Below the pieces are notes generated by a model. That model worked only from the letters and a program-made list of their open reading frames with translations, did not search any database and was not told where the DNA came from. Below, one piece after another: positions 1-12,508 of a DNA stretch of 64,000 nucleotides. The translations under genes were made by a program, and so were the position numbers. The stretch is taken from contig OY740765.1 of NCBI GenBank assembly GCA_963513935.1, forward strand, positions 149,507,830-149,571,829, read 5' to 3'. Origin of the DNA: Aphrophora alni (lineage: Eukaryota > Arthropoda > Insecta > Hemiptera > Aphrophoridae). The first letter of the stretch is position 1, and the number at the start of each line of letters is the position of its first letter.

Positions 1-926
1 ATTTTTTAACACAGACATTAAGAATGTTCTGTCATTTTGAAGGTAAGGAAAAAATTAAGCCATAAATACAAAAAAGAAGATGATTGATGGAGACATTTTT
101 TTATCTATACCATGAAATGTGACAAGATATTTTCGGTTGCATCTCTTGTAATAAATTAAACTTCATTAACTCTTAACAGTGACAAAGTTTTAAGGATAGA
201 TTAAATTAACTAGTAACACAATGTTAATGTTATACGATTGTTACCGGTTACATGCATAGGTAATATTGACAACCGCTTATTAATTTGTTAGAAAAATATT
301 ATCAAGATAGCATCATATCTGAGAACTTCTTTTTATGAGAACAAAAATATAATATATTAATACCATAATAATTGTTAGTTACAATAAGCAGATTCTTACT
401 TCTCTAACTGATCCAGGCTTAGAGCTTATCATACAGAGGGCCCTCAGACAATTTTGCAATTCCATGTTATTTCCCTGTCGATATTTGGTAAATTCCTGGA
501 AAAATGAAATAGACCATTATGAGAAGGCACAATTATAGTTACAAATTGGTATTTATGTTGTTTTTGTTTTGGTAAAATTTAACCCTTAAACGAAACACAT
601 TTTATTTCTGGCCGTTGTCGTAAGAAATGTGGAGACATCTAAAGTTACACATCTTAAAGAGGTTACGCTGTGCGATAGCATTAGCCAGAGATTATATATC
701 CGGCGAGAGCTCACAAAAAGGACAATGCTATTGAAAACCCATTAATTTTTTGCAAAATGTAATGTGTATATAGCTATCGTACTCAATTGCTATTAATTTT
801 TGATTTATACTTATTATTTTAATTTACACAAACATTGTTTGAATATAGGTTTTTTCCCCTTCCTATAAAATAAAAATTACTGTATACAGAACAGAATAGA
901 CAATCATTATTGCTACAATTAATTAA

Positions 927-2329
927 CCCTTAACTGCCACTACTTCAGAAAACTGCAGTACTTTTACAAGTAGCGTGCAGTACTATACATTCTAATATTT
1001 GACCCACTAATTGTCATCCAATCTTAATAAACTTTATACCGTTGGAAAGGAAACTTTTCAAACTTTAATCTTTGTATTTACCATATGTTTCTAAAATGAA
1101 TATTAACACGTCTAATGATCGATGGAATAATTGCAGAACTCTAAACAGCTGGTCCGTGCGTCGACGAACGGTAGAATTTCGTCAACTTTCAAGATCTATA
1201 ATAGTTATACACACCGACTTTAGGACAATGATATTTACACCAATAGAAAGCTTGCATTTCGATCTTTCTACCACTGCTTTCAAATCTTAGATCACGTTTA
1301 AGGTTTAGGTTTTGTGTCCAACCGCATAAAGCTTTGCTATTGGGCCAAGGTTTCAACCAATAAGCAAGCTTCTTTGGAAGTCGATATGTTTCTCACAGAT
1401 GAAGTGTTTGTAAAATTCTTTTTACAAGGTATTGAAGATAAAGGTTCACTGATTCCTTTGGTATGTCTTGTATACATTTTGTTCCACTGAGTATTTAGCA
1501 AATCCCCTCTCAAACCATGCGTTTTTACAGTTGAAAATCAACCGGCCGTTATTGTATCTCAAGCCACGTTTTAGGTTAGTTAGTTTGATCTGAATTGAAT
1601 GTTATTTTGTTGATTTATAGTGAATAACATTTATGAAATTGTGTTTTATATATAAATAAATAAATGTAGTGTTTGTTATTGTGTTTGTTTAGTGAAATTA
1701 GTTTTAGAAAAGCTTTATTTAGTAAACAGTGTAGGCTATGTTTGTAGGTGTGAGTTCATAACATACAACGAAATTTCGTTTCGTAATTTCTGATTACAAA
1801 ATGGTAAGTTATATAAAATGTTCAAGTTTACAGTTCTATTCTATGATTTATTCTCTACAATTTGGTATATAAAATTTCATTTTTGGGTAAAGGATACATT
1901 TTAGATTGATGTTTCAAAATAGGCTAAATTTTAGTGCCGTTGTGTAGTACGGACATAAAAAAAATCTATTTCATAAAAACTACTTTGAAATTGGTAAATG
2001 TTTTTACATATTTCTATTCACAACTAAATTATGAAACTTTTGTGTATTTTGTATAACCAGGCCTATACATTTTTATAGTATTTATTTAGGCGTGAATTTA
2101 GAAAAAAATATTCCGTTTTTGAAATTTTTTGCTTCCTGAGCTTATAACTTTTACAATTTTGCACCAATCAAATTTTTAGTTACATATATGATTAATTTGG
2201 ACCTTTTCCTAAAAAAAAGCTATGGATCACTTTATGATTGGGATAGAATTTCTATTTTTGGCGAATTTTTGAAATTATTTCAACCGATGAAAAAAAACGT
2301 GAATCAATTAGCATGGGGCATATCAAGGG
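927..2329. mobile_element. piggyBac-type non-autonomous element, copy in unit 1
   Basis: The element is flanked by TTAA at 923-926 and 2330-2333. Its ends are CCCTTAACTGCC on the left and, read inward from the right, CCCTTGATATGCCCC. TTAA target sites with CCC-starting termini are the signature of the piggyBac superfamily. Short inverted repeats around GCAGTAC lie just inside the left end (about 954-990). The insertion is confirmed by the fourth array unit, which has a single TTAA at 10118-10121 at the matching place. No transposase is encoded. A 72-codon open frame at 1072-1290 has no recognisable features and is probably chance. Confidence 0.88.
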
Positions 2330-2790
2330 TTAACTTATTATCTATATAACTTTATAATATAATATAAACTTATAATTAGTGTACCTCATGTACGTATTTA
2401 GTGATGTTAGTTACAAGCTAATAAATGCATAAGAATACATTAAGAAACAGATACATTAACCTACAAATATTTTGAATAGCCACACAATACATGAACTTGT
2501 TGTTTATTTTTAATATGTATATAAGACAAGAGACTATCTTCTGGACAACATATATAGGCTATGTGAAAAGAAAAAGTGAATTTGTTTGAAACGATTAACA
2601 AATATTAAGACAATTATTATTATTTACAGTTATTACAAAAATTTTATTTAAGCTTATCACATAACCTATTTTGTGCTTATAATAGCACACACACCTATAC
2701 TGGTTTACTGTAGGAAACGAGGAAACGCGTAGCGTACATGCATTGTCAACTTTTCTATAATACTTAAAATATCTTAATAATATTTGTTAC

Positions 2791-3033
2791 CTATACTAAT
2801 AAAATTACACCAAAACCAGTTATGACAATTTTTCTCCTATAAAGTGAATTTTTAAAACATGCACAGTACATACACTGCGAGCAAATGTACCCATTCTGAC
2901 AGTTACACTCCTCTATGTAGGGTATGCATACAAGTAGTAAGTTTATTCTGAGGCATTTCTTTTTGTTTGTCAGCCGGAAATTATACAGGAAGTTGTTGAC
3001 ATTGTTCTTTAAATTAAAAAAACACCTGCACAT
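2791..3033 (-). pseudogene. Possible piggyBac transposase C-terminal Cys-rich remnant, unit 1
   Basis: An 80-codon minus-strand frame carries a cysteine cluster in its middle (C.C...GYICSQCMYCACF..SLY). The C-terminal zinc-binding domain of piggyBac-derived transposases has a similar arrangement of paired cysteines ending in a Cys-Phe and an aromatic. The neighbouring fourth unit runs into a piggyBac transposase on the same strand, which supports the reading. The fit is only approximate and the frame has no upstream partner in this unit. Identical copies lie at 5856-6098 and 8921-9163. Confidence 0.35.
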
Positions 3034-3991
3034 TTATCTTTGCAAAACACGACTGTGAAAATTAAATTTTTTAACACAGACATTAAGAATGTTCTGTCAT
3101 TTTGAAGGTAAGGAAAAAATTAAGCCATAAATACAAAAAAGAAGATGATTGATGGGGACATTTTTTTACCTATACCATGAAATGTGACAAGATATTTTCG
3201 GTTGCATCTCTTTTAATAAATTAAACTTCGTTAACTCTTAACAGTGACAAAGTTTTAAGGATAGATTAAATTAACTAGTAACACAATGTTAATGTTATAC
3301 GATTGTTACCGGTTACATGCATAGGTAATATTGACAACCGCTTATTAATTTGTTAGAAAAATATTATCAAGATAGCATCATATCTGAGAACTTCTTTTTA
3401 TGAGAACAAAAATATAATATATTAATACCATAATAATTGTTAGTTACAATAAGCAGATTCTTACTTCTCTAACTGATCCAGGCTTAGAGCTTATCATACA
3501 GAGGGCCCTCAGACAATTTTGCAATTCCATGTTATTTCCCTGTCGATATTTGGTAAATTCCTGGAAAAATGAAATAGACCATTATGAGAAGGCACAATTA
3601 TAGTTACAAATTGGTATTTATGTTGTTTTTGTTTTGGTAAAATTTAACCCTTAAACGAAACACATTTTATTTCTGGCCGTTGTCGTAAGAAATGTGGAGA
3701 CATCTAAAGTTACACATCTTAAAGAGGTTACGCTGTGCGATAGCATTAGCCAGAGATTATATATCCGGCGAGAGCTCACAAAAAGGACAATGCTATTGAA
3801 AACCCATTAATTTTTTGCAAAATGTAATGTGTATATAGCTATCGTACTCAATTGCTATTAATTTTTGATTTATACTTATTATTTTAATTTACACAAACAT
3901 TGTTTGAATATAGGTTTTTTCCCCTTCCTATAAAATAAAAATTACTGTATACAGAACAGAATAGACAATCATTATTGCTACAATTAATTAA

Positions 3992-5394
3992 CCCTTAACT
4001 GCCACTACTTCAGAAAACTGCAGTACTTTTACAAGTAGCGTGCAGTACTATACATTCTAATATTTGACCCACTAATTGTCATCCAATCTTAATAAACTTT
4101 ATACCGTTGGAAAGGAAACTTTTCAAACTTTAATCTTTGTATTTACCATATGTTTCTAAAATGAATATTAACACGTCTAATGATCGATGGAATAATTGCA
4201 GAACTCTAAACAGCTGGTCCGTGCGTCGACGAACGGTAGAATTTCGTCAACTTTCAAGATCTATAATAGTTATACACACCGACTTTAGGACAATGATATT
4301 TACACCAATAGAAAGCTTGCATTTCGATCTTTCTACCACTGCTTTCAAATCTTAGATCACGTTTAAGGTTTAGGTTTTGTGTCCAACCGCATAAAGCTTT
4401 GCTATTGGGCCAAGGTTTCAACCAATAAGCAAGCTTCTTTGGAAGTCGATATGTTTCTCACAGATGAAGTGTTTGTAAAATTCTTTTTACAAGGTATTGA
4501 AGATAAAGGTTCACTGATTCCTTTGGTATGTCTTGTATACATTTTGTTCCACTGAGTATTTAGCAAATCCCCTCTCAAACCATGCGTTTTTACAGTTGAA
4601 AATCAACCGGCCGTTATTGTATCTCAAGCCACGTTTTAGGTTAGTTAGTTTGATCTGAATTGAATGTTATTTTGTTGATTTATAGTGAATAACATTTATG
4701 AAATTGTGTTTTATATATAAATAAATAAATGTAGTGTTTGTTATTGTGTTTGTTTAGTGAAATTAGTTTTAGAAAAGCTTTATTTAGTAAACAGTGTAGG
4801 CTATGTTTGTAGGTGTGAGTTCATAACATACAACGAAATTTCGTTTCGTAATTTCTGATTACAAAATGGTAAGTTATATAAAATGTTCAAGTTTACAGTT
4901 CTATTCTATGATTTATTCTCTACAATTTGGTATATAAAATTTCATTTTTGGGTAAAGGATACATTTTAGATTGATGTTTCAAAATAGGCTAAATTTTAGT
5001 GCCGTTGTGTAGTACGGACATAAAAAAAATCTATTTCATAAAAACTACTTTGAAATTGGTAAATGTTTTTACATATTTCTATTCACAACTAAATTATGAA
5101 ACTTTTGTGTATTTTGTATAACCAGGCCTATACATTTTTATAGTATTTATTTAGGCGTGAATTTAGAAAAAAATATTCCGTTTTTGAAATTTTTTGCTTC
5201 CTGAGCTTATAACTTTTACAATTTTGCACCAATCAAATTTTTAGTTACATATATGATTAATTTGGACCTTTTCCTAAAAAAAAGCTATGGATCACTTTAT
5301 GATTGGGATAGAATTTCTATTTTTGGCGAATTTTTGAAATTATTTCAACCGATGAAAAAAAACGTGAATCAATTAGCATGGGGCATATCAAGGG
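3992..5394. mobile_element. piggyBac-type non-autonomous element, copy in unit 2
   Basis: This is the same 1403-bp insertion as in unit 1, shifted by exactly 3065 bp, with TTAA at 3988-3991 and 5395-5398. It was copied by the tandem duplication and is not an independent insertion, because the target site and flanks are the same. Confidence 0.88.
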
Positions 5395-5855
5395 TTAACT
5401 TATTATCTATATAACTTTATAATATAATATAAACTTATAATTAGTGTACCTCATGTACGTATTTAGTGATGTTAGTTACAAGCTAATAAATGCATAAGAA
5501 TACATTAAGAAACAGATACATTAACCTACAAATATTTTGAATAGCCACACAATACATGAACTTGTTGTTTATTTTTAATATGTATATAAGACAAGAGACT
5601 ATCTTCTGGACAACATATATAGGCTATGTGAAAAGAAAAAGTGAATTTGTTTGAAACGATTAACAAATATTAAGACAATTATTATTATTTACAGTTATTA
5701 CAAAAATTTTATTTAAGCTTATCACATAACCTATTTTGTGCTTATAATAGCACACACACCTATACTGGTTTACTGTAGGAAACGAGGAAACGCGTAGCGT
5801 ACATGCATTGTCAACTTTTCTATAATACTTAAAATATCTTAATAATATTTGTTAC

Positions 5856-6098
5856 CTATACTAATAAAATTACACCAAAACCAGTTATGACAATTTTTCT
5901 CCTATAAAGTGAATTTTTAAAACATGCACAGTACATACACTGCGAGCAAATGTACCCATTCTGACAGTTACACTCCTCTATGTAGGGTATGCATACAAGT
6001 AGTAAGTTTATTCTGAGGCATTTCTTTTTGTTTGTCAGCCGGAAATTATACAGGAAGTTGTTGACATTGTTCTTTAAATTAAAAAAACACCTGCACAT
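5856..6098 (-). pseudogene. Possible piggyBac transposase C-terminal Cys-rich remnant, unit 2
   Basis: Tandem copy of the 80-codon Cys-rich frame at 2791-3033, with identical translation. The interpretation and its weakness are the same. Confidence 0.35.
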
Positions 6099-7056
6099 TT
6101 ATCTTTGCAAAACACGACTGTGAAAATTAAATTTTTTAACACAGACATTAAGAATGTTCTGTCATTTTGAAGGTAAGGAAAAAATTAAGCCATAAATACA
6201 AAAAAGAAGATGATTGATGGGGACATTTTTTTACCTATACCATGAAATGTGACAAGATATTTTCGGTTGCATCTCTTTTAATAAATTAAACTTCGTTAAC
6301 TCTTAACAGTGACAAAGTTTTAAGGATAGATTAAATTAACTAGTAACACAATGTTAATGTTATACGATTGTTACCGGTTACATGCATAGGTAATATTGAC
6401 AACCGCTTATTAATTTGTTAGAAAAATATTATCAAGATAGCATCATATCTGAGAACTTCTTTTTATGAGAACAAAAATATAATATATTAATACCATAATA
6501 ATTGTTAGTTACAATAAGCAGATTCTTACTTCTCTAACTGATCCAGGCTTAGAGCTTATCATACAGAGGGCCCTCAGACAATTTTGCAATTCCATGTTAT
6601 TTCCCTGTCGATATTTGGTAAATTCCTGGAAAAATGAAATAGACCATTATGAGAAGGCACAATTATAGTTACAAATTGGTATTTATGTTGTTTTTGTTTT
6701 GGTAAAATTTAACCCTTAAACGAAACACATTTTATTTCTGGCCGTTGTCGTAAGAAATGTGGAGACATCTAAAGTTACACATCTTAAAGAGGTTACGCTG
6801 TGCGATAGCATTAGCCAGAGATTATATATCCGGCGAGAGCTCACAAAAAGGACAATGCTATTGAAAACCCATTAATTTTTTGCAAAATGTAATGTGTATA
6901 TAGCTATCGTACTCAATTGCTATTAATTTTTGATTTATACTTATTATTTTAATTTACACAAACATTGTTTGAATATAGGTTTTTTCCCCTTCCTATAAAA
7001 TAAAAATTACTGTATACAGAACAGAATAGACAATCATTATTGCTACAATTAATTAA

Positions 7057-8459
7057 CCCTTAACTGCCACTACTTCAGAAAACTGCAGTACTTTTACAAG
7101 TAGCGTGCAGTACTATACATTCTAATATTTGACCCACTAATTGTCATCCAATCTTAATAAACTTTATACCGTTGGAAAGGAAACTTTTCAAACTTTAATC
7201 TTTGTATTTACCATATGTTTCTAAAATGAATATTAACACGTCTAATGATCGATGGAATAATTGCAGAACTCTAAACAGCTGGTCCGTGCGTCGACGAACG
7301 GTAGAATTTCGTCAACTTTCAAGATCTATAATAGTTATACACACCGACTTTAGGACAATGATATTTACACCAATAGAAAGCTTGCATTTCGATCTTTCTA
7401 CCACTGCTTTCAAATCTTAGATCACGTTTAAGGTTTAGGTTTTGTGTCCAACCGCATAAAGCTTTGCTATTGGGCCAAGGTTTCAACCAATAAGCAAGCT
7501 TCTTTGGAAGTCGATATGTTTCTCACAGATGAAGTGTTTGTAAAATTCTTTTTACAAGGTATTGAAGATAAAGGTTCACTGATTCCTTTGGTATGTCTTG
7601 TATACATTTTGTTCCACTGAGTATTTAGCAAATCCCCTCTCAAACCATGCGTTTTTACAGTTGAAAATCAACCGGCCGTTATTGTATCTCAAGCCACGTT
7701 TTAGGTTAGTTAGTTTGATCTGAATTGAATGTTATTTTGTTGATTTATAGTGAATAACATTTATGAAATTGTGTTTTATATATAAATAAATAAATGTAGT
7801 GTTTGTTATTGTGTTTGTTTAGTGAAATTAGTTTTAGAAAAGCTTTATTTAGTAAACAGTGTAGGCTATGTTTGTAGGTGTGAGTTCATAACATACAACG
7901 AAATTTCGTTTCGTAATTTCTGATTACAAAATGGTAAGTTATATAAAATGTTCAAGTTTACAGTTCTATTCTATGATTTATTCTCTACAATTTGGTATAT
8001 AAAATTTCATTTTTGGGTAAAGGATACATTTTAGATTGATGTTTCAAAATAGGCTAAATTTTAGTGCCGTTGTGTAGTACGGACATAAAAAAAATCTATT
8101 TCATAAAAACTACTTTGAAATTGGTAAATGTTTTTACATATTTCTATTCACAACTAAATTATGAAACTTTTGTGTATTTTGTATAACCAGGCCTATACAT
8201 TTTTATAGTATTTATTTAGGCGTGAATTTAGAAAAAAATATTCCGTTTTTGAAATTTTTTGCTTCCTGAGCTTATAACTTTTACAATTTTGCACCAATCA
8301 AATTTTTAGTTACATATATGATTAATTTGGACCTTTTCCTAAAAAAAAGCTATGGATCACTTTATGATTGGGATAGAATTTCTATTTTTGGCGAATTTTT
8401 GAAATTATTTCAACCGATGAAAAAAAACGTGAATCAATTAGCATGGGGCATATCAAGGG
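7057..8459. mobile_element. piggyBac-type non-autonomous element, copy in unit 3
   Basis: This is the third tandem copy of the same insertion, offset by 6130 bp from the first, with TTAA on both sides (7053-7056 and 8460-8463). It appears identical to the unit 2 copy. Confidence 0.88.
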
Positions 8460-8920
8460 TTAACTTATTATCTATATAACTTTATAATATAATATAAACT
8501 TATAATTAGTGTACCTCATGTACGTATTTAGTGATGTTAGTTACAAGCTAATAAATGCATAAGAATACATTAAGAAACAGATACATTAACCTACAAATAT
8601 TTTGAATAGCCACACAATACATGAACTTGTTGTTTATTTTTAATATGTATATAAGACAAGAGACTATCTTCTGGACAACATATATAGGCTATGTGAAAAG
8701 AAAAAGTGAATTTGTTTGAAACGATTAACAAATATTAAGACAATTATTATTATTTACAGTTATTACAAAAATTTTATTTAAGCTTATCACATAACCTATT
8801 TTGTGCTTATAATAGCACACACACCTATACTGGTTTACTGTAGGAAACGAGGAAACGCGTAGCGTACATGCATTGTCAACTTTTCTATAATACTTAAAAT
8901 ATCTTAATAATATTTGTTAC

Positions 8921-9163
8921 CTATACTAATAAAATTACACCAAAACCAGTTATGACAATTTTTCTCCTATAAAGTGAATTTTTAAAACATGCACAGTACA
9001 TACACTGCGAGCAAATGTACCCATTCTGACAGTTACACTCCTCTATGTAGGGTATGCATACAAGTAGTAAGTTTATTCTGAGGCATTTCTTTTTGTTTGT
9101 CAGCCGGAAATTATACAGGAAGTTGTTGACATTGTTCTTTAAATTAAAAAAACACCTGCACAT
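8921..9163 (-). pseudogene. Possible piggyBac transposase C-terminal Cys-rich remnant, unit 3
   Basis: Third tandem copy of the Cys-rich frame, with identical translation. In the partial fourth unit the same segment (about 10590-10710) follows the transposase directly but in a shifted frame that stops at once. Confidence 0.35.
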
Positions 9164-10117
9164 TTATCTTTGCAAAACACGACTGTGAAAATTAAATTTT
9201 TTAACACAGACATTAAGAATGTTCTGTCATTTTGAAGGTAAGGAAAAAATTAAGCCATAAATACAAAAAAGAAGATGATTGATGGGGACATTTTTTTACC
9301 TATACCATGAAATGTGACAAGATATTTTCGGTTGCATCTCTTTTAATAAATTAAACTTCGTTAACTCTTAACAGTGACAAAGTTTTAAGGATAGATTAAA
9401 TTAACTAGTAACACAATGTTAATGTTATACGATTGTTACCGGTTACATGCATAGGTAATATTGACAACCGCTTATTAATTTGTTAGAAAAATATTATCAA
9501 GATAGCATCATATCTGAGAACATCTTTTTATGAGAACAAAAATATAATATATTAATACCATAATAATTGTTAGTTACAATAAGCAGATTCATACTTCTCT
9601 AACTGATCCAGGCTTAGAGCTTATCATACAGAGGGCCCTCAGACAATTTTGCAATTCCATATTATTTCCCTGTCGATATTTGGTAAATTCCTGGAAAAAT
9701 GAAATAGACCATTATGAGAAGGCACAATTATAGTTACAAATTGGTATTTATGTTGTTTTTGTTTTGGTAAAATTTAACCCTTAAACGAAACACATTTTAT
9801 TTCTGGCCGTTGTCGTAAGAAATGTGGAGACATCTAAAGTTACACATCTTAAAGAGGTTACGCTGTGCGATAGCATTAGCCAGAGATTATATATCCGGCG
9901 AGAGCTCACAAAAAGGACAATGCTATTGAAAACCCATTAATTTTTTGCAAAATGTAATATGTATATAGCTATCGTACTCAATTGCTATTAAATTTTGATT
10001 TATACTTATTATTTTAATTTACACAAACATTGTTTGAATATAGGTTTTTTCCCCTTCCTATAAAATAAAAATTACTGTGTACAGAACAGAATAGACAATC
10101 ATTATTGCTACAATCAA

Positions 10118-10121
10118 TTAA
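10118..10121. other. Empty TTAA target site in fourth array unit
   Basis: At the position where units 1-3 carry the 1403-bp element, the fourth unit has one TTAA flanked by the same left (TGCTACAAT..) and right (CTTAT.ATCTATATAAC) sequences. This is the pre-insertion (or precisely excised) allele and defines both element boundaries to the base. Confidence 0.85.
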
Positions 10122-10712
10122 CTTATAATCTATATAACTTTATAATATAATATAAACTTATAATTAGTGTACCTCATGTACGTATTTAGTGATGTTAGTT
10201 ACAAGCTAATAAATGCATAAGAATACATTAAGAAACAGATTAACCTACAAATATTTTGAATAGCCACACAATACATGAACTTGTTGTTTATTTTTAATAT
10301 GTATATAAGACAAGAGACTATCTTCTGGACAACATATATAGGCTATGTAAAAAGAAAAAGTGAATTTGTTTGAAACGATTAACAAATATTAAGACAATTA
10401 TTATTATTTACAGTTATTACAAAAATTTTATTTAAGCTTATCACATAACCTATTTTGTGCTTATAATAGCACACACACCTATACTGGTTTATTGTAGGAA
10501 ACGCGTAGCGTACATGCATTGTCAACTTTTCTATAATACTTAAAATATCTTAATAATATTTGTTACCTATAGGCTACTAATAAAATTACACCAAAACCAG
10601 TTATGACAATTTTTCTCCTATAAAGTGAATTTTTAAAACATGCACAGTACATACACTGCGAGCAAATGTACCCATTCTGACAGATACACTCCTCTACGTA
10701 GGGTATGCGTAC

Positions 10713-11913
10713 TTACTATTTTTTCTAATTGTGCCAGTTAAAAATGTTAATTTTGAGTATAAATATTCTGCCAGAGGTATATTTGTAAAATAATTGTCGA
10801 CAAATAAATGATAACCTTTATTTAAATAATTCCCCATTTCCAAAAGTTTTACGACTACTGTGTAAGCTAAGCATTTTTCTTTAATTTATTTTTGTTCTTT
10901 AGAGTTTTTAGCTCCTTTGTAACAATGAGAGACAACAATAATTTGTAATTGCATCACAAAGTACCCACAACTTGATACCCCACTTATGATGTTTTTTATT
11001 AGGCATATACTGTAATAGTTGGGTATGGTTCTTGGTCCCAATAAGAGATTCATCTATTGAAAGTTTCTGATTTGGATTATAGTGATGTCTAAATACATTA
11101 TTTACATGGTCTATAAGTGGCTGAAATTTACTACAAGGATCATAGTCAGTTGTTCCATGTTTCGCAATATTGTTGTTGTTAACTATATGAAAAAATCTCA
11201 AAATTGTTTCAACCCTACTTCTGGTGAACATTTTTGGAAACCAAGGTATCAACTGAGATGATGTAGTAGACCAATAACAATCTATAGTGGACTTTTCTAC
11301 CAAACCCATGTTTATAATAACAACTAAAAAGCCTTTAATTTCTGCGAAAGTTACTTTTTTCAAAATACAGTCTGGTTTGCGAGACAAAATATATTCTTTA
11401 GTGTATCAGTTGGTTTCCTTGATCATTGTGTTTATAAGATTTGTGGTAAAAAAGAGGAAAAAATAAGCTATAGGTGGTGGACTATGTTTTGGTCCCGGCA
11501 ATTCATGAAACGTAAAATTGTGTGGATAGTCTACATCATTACCCTCTTCAACAGTTACCCATGCTCTTGGAATTTTATCTGGTTCTACCTCTAGGCCTAC
11601 TTACTGGTGTTGAATCTGAAAGTGGTGTAGTATGGAAATCATTTTCTAAATCACTATCTGAAGTTAGAGAGGCTGCTGGTGTAAATAACCTATTTACAAA
11701 AAATGGATCTTTATCTGAGTCATCAAAGTCATCTATTGTCTCAGATTCTAAATCACTTTCAGAACTAGATTCAATTTCATTAACAAATAGGCCTAGCTCA
11801 TTCACTACACCAGTAAAATTTTCACTTGTTTCTTGAACTTGTCTAATCAATTTATCTTCACCAACTGGTGAAAAACAGTGCCATTTTTTACTCATATTGA
11901 ATAAAACAAACAC
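10713..11913 (-). pseudogene. piggyBac-family (PGBD-like) transposase, broken
   Basis: The product would cut and insert DNA at TTAA sites. Reading on the minus strand, 11913-11575 is an acidic Ser/Asp/Glu-rich N-terminal region. A frameshift near 11580 leads into a frame containing PRAWVTVEEG, then an in-frame TGA near 11410. The core domain occupies 11387-10908 and includes the first catalytic aspartate in SIDESLIGTKN and the family stretch HHKWGIKLW. Another frameshift near 10920 leads to a piece containing VDNYFTNIPLAEYLYSKL and GTIRKN, which holds the second catalytic aspartate. The coding sequence then stops at the junction with the array, so the third aspartate is missing. The several breaks mean it is inactive. 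The family assignment is firm. Confidence 0.85.
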
Positions 11914-12213
11914 TAAACTATAAAAACTACAAAAACAGATACTAAGTCTCTAAGCACACAAAAAATATAACCCTATAAATACTTGCACAGACGTAAACAA
12001 TACACAACTGAATGTAGGCCTGAATATTGGTTCAAAAACTCCCAGCTGTCAAATAAAGGCCAAAAGATACACTAAACTACAAAAAACTAAACAAAAACAA
12101 ATACTAAGACACTATAAACACAAAAATATAACCATATAACTACTTGCACAGATGTAAACAATGCACAACTGAATGTAGATATTGGTTCTACAAATCCCAG
12201 CTGCCAAATCAAG
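11912..12213. repeat. Tandem duplication, about 159-bp period, 5' of the transposase
   Basis: A segment starting ACTAAACTA at 11912 recurs from 12071 with substitutions and small indels. Both copies contain an ATACTTGCACAG-like / AACTACTTGCACAG stretch, a CACAACTGAATGTAG stretch and end near CAAGGCC or AAAGGCC. It lies between the transposase start and the element terminus, so it would be in the 5' untranslated or promoter part of the piggyBac element. Confidence 0.75.
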
Positions 12214-12383
12214 GCCTACTTGATTTCACGAATAAACAACACATTTAGAGGGAAATGAAAAAACTTAATCTAGATTTGATTACTAGTAACAAGCAATTTG
12301 ATTGTTTCTTTTCAATACAAACAAATTTTAATTAAAATAGTAAAAAAAATAAGTGTGTAGGCCTAATCACTAAAAGAATAACA

Positions 12384-12504
12384 AGCCGATATATCGGCTC
12401 GTGGCCGTTTTGGCGTTGTATTTGTTGAGCCGATATTTCGGCTAGTGGCCGTTTTCAGAAGTATTTTTGTAAGCCGATATATCGGCTCATGACCGTCAAA
12501 AGGG
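12384..12504. repeat. Three 44-bp subterminal repeats with an internal palindrome
   Basis: Repeats begin at 12384, 12428 and 12472. Each opens with AGCCGATATATCGGCT or a one-base variant, which is a 16-bp palindrome, followed by (C/A)(G/A)TG(G/A)CCGT. The last one runs into the terminal CAAAAGGG. Repeated palindromes inside a DNA transposon terminus are probably transposase binding sites; that role is inferred. Confidence 0.85.
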
Positions 12505-12508
12505 TTAA

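Larger units (their letters stand above)
1..10712. repeat. Tandem array, 3065-bp period, 3 full units plus a partial fourth
   Basis: The opening sequence recurs at 3066, 6131 and 9196, so the period is exactly 3065 bp. Units 2 and 3 look identical over their length. Unit 1 differs from them at a few bases within its first 170 bp. The fourth unit (9196-10712) carries scattered substitutions and small indels, for example an 8-bp difference near 10497. It lacks the 1403-bp piggyBac-type insertion and departs from the repeat at about 10712, where transposase sequence begins. The period is far longer than a simple satellite, so this is a local tandem amplification of transposon-rich DNA. No host gene is seen in the unit. 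Confidence 0.95.
9778..12504 (-). mobile_element. Candidate piggyBac element carrying the broken transposase
   Basis: The right boundary is well supported: the sequence ends GACCGTCAAAAGGG followed by TTAA (12505-12508), a typical piggyBac terminus, with three 44-bp subterminal repeats beside it. The transposase reads away from this end. The left boundary is tentative. A TTAA followed by CCCTTAAACG lies at 9774-9783, which matches the right end only over CCCTT and a nearby ACG. The same left-end candidate recurs at 583, 3648 and 6713 in the array. If correct, the array units are built from the left part of this element plus its left flank. Confidence 0.5.

Noticed and set aside
1072..1290. 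72-codon ORF repeated three times in the array (also at 4137 and 7202)
   Set aside because: It lies inside the non-autonomous piggyBac-type insertion, has no recognisable domain, and is identical only because the unit was duplicated.
1..10712. Possible CRISPR-like or gene-family array
   Set aside because: The period is 3065 bp with no short repeat-spacer structure and no gene in the unit.
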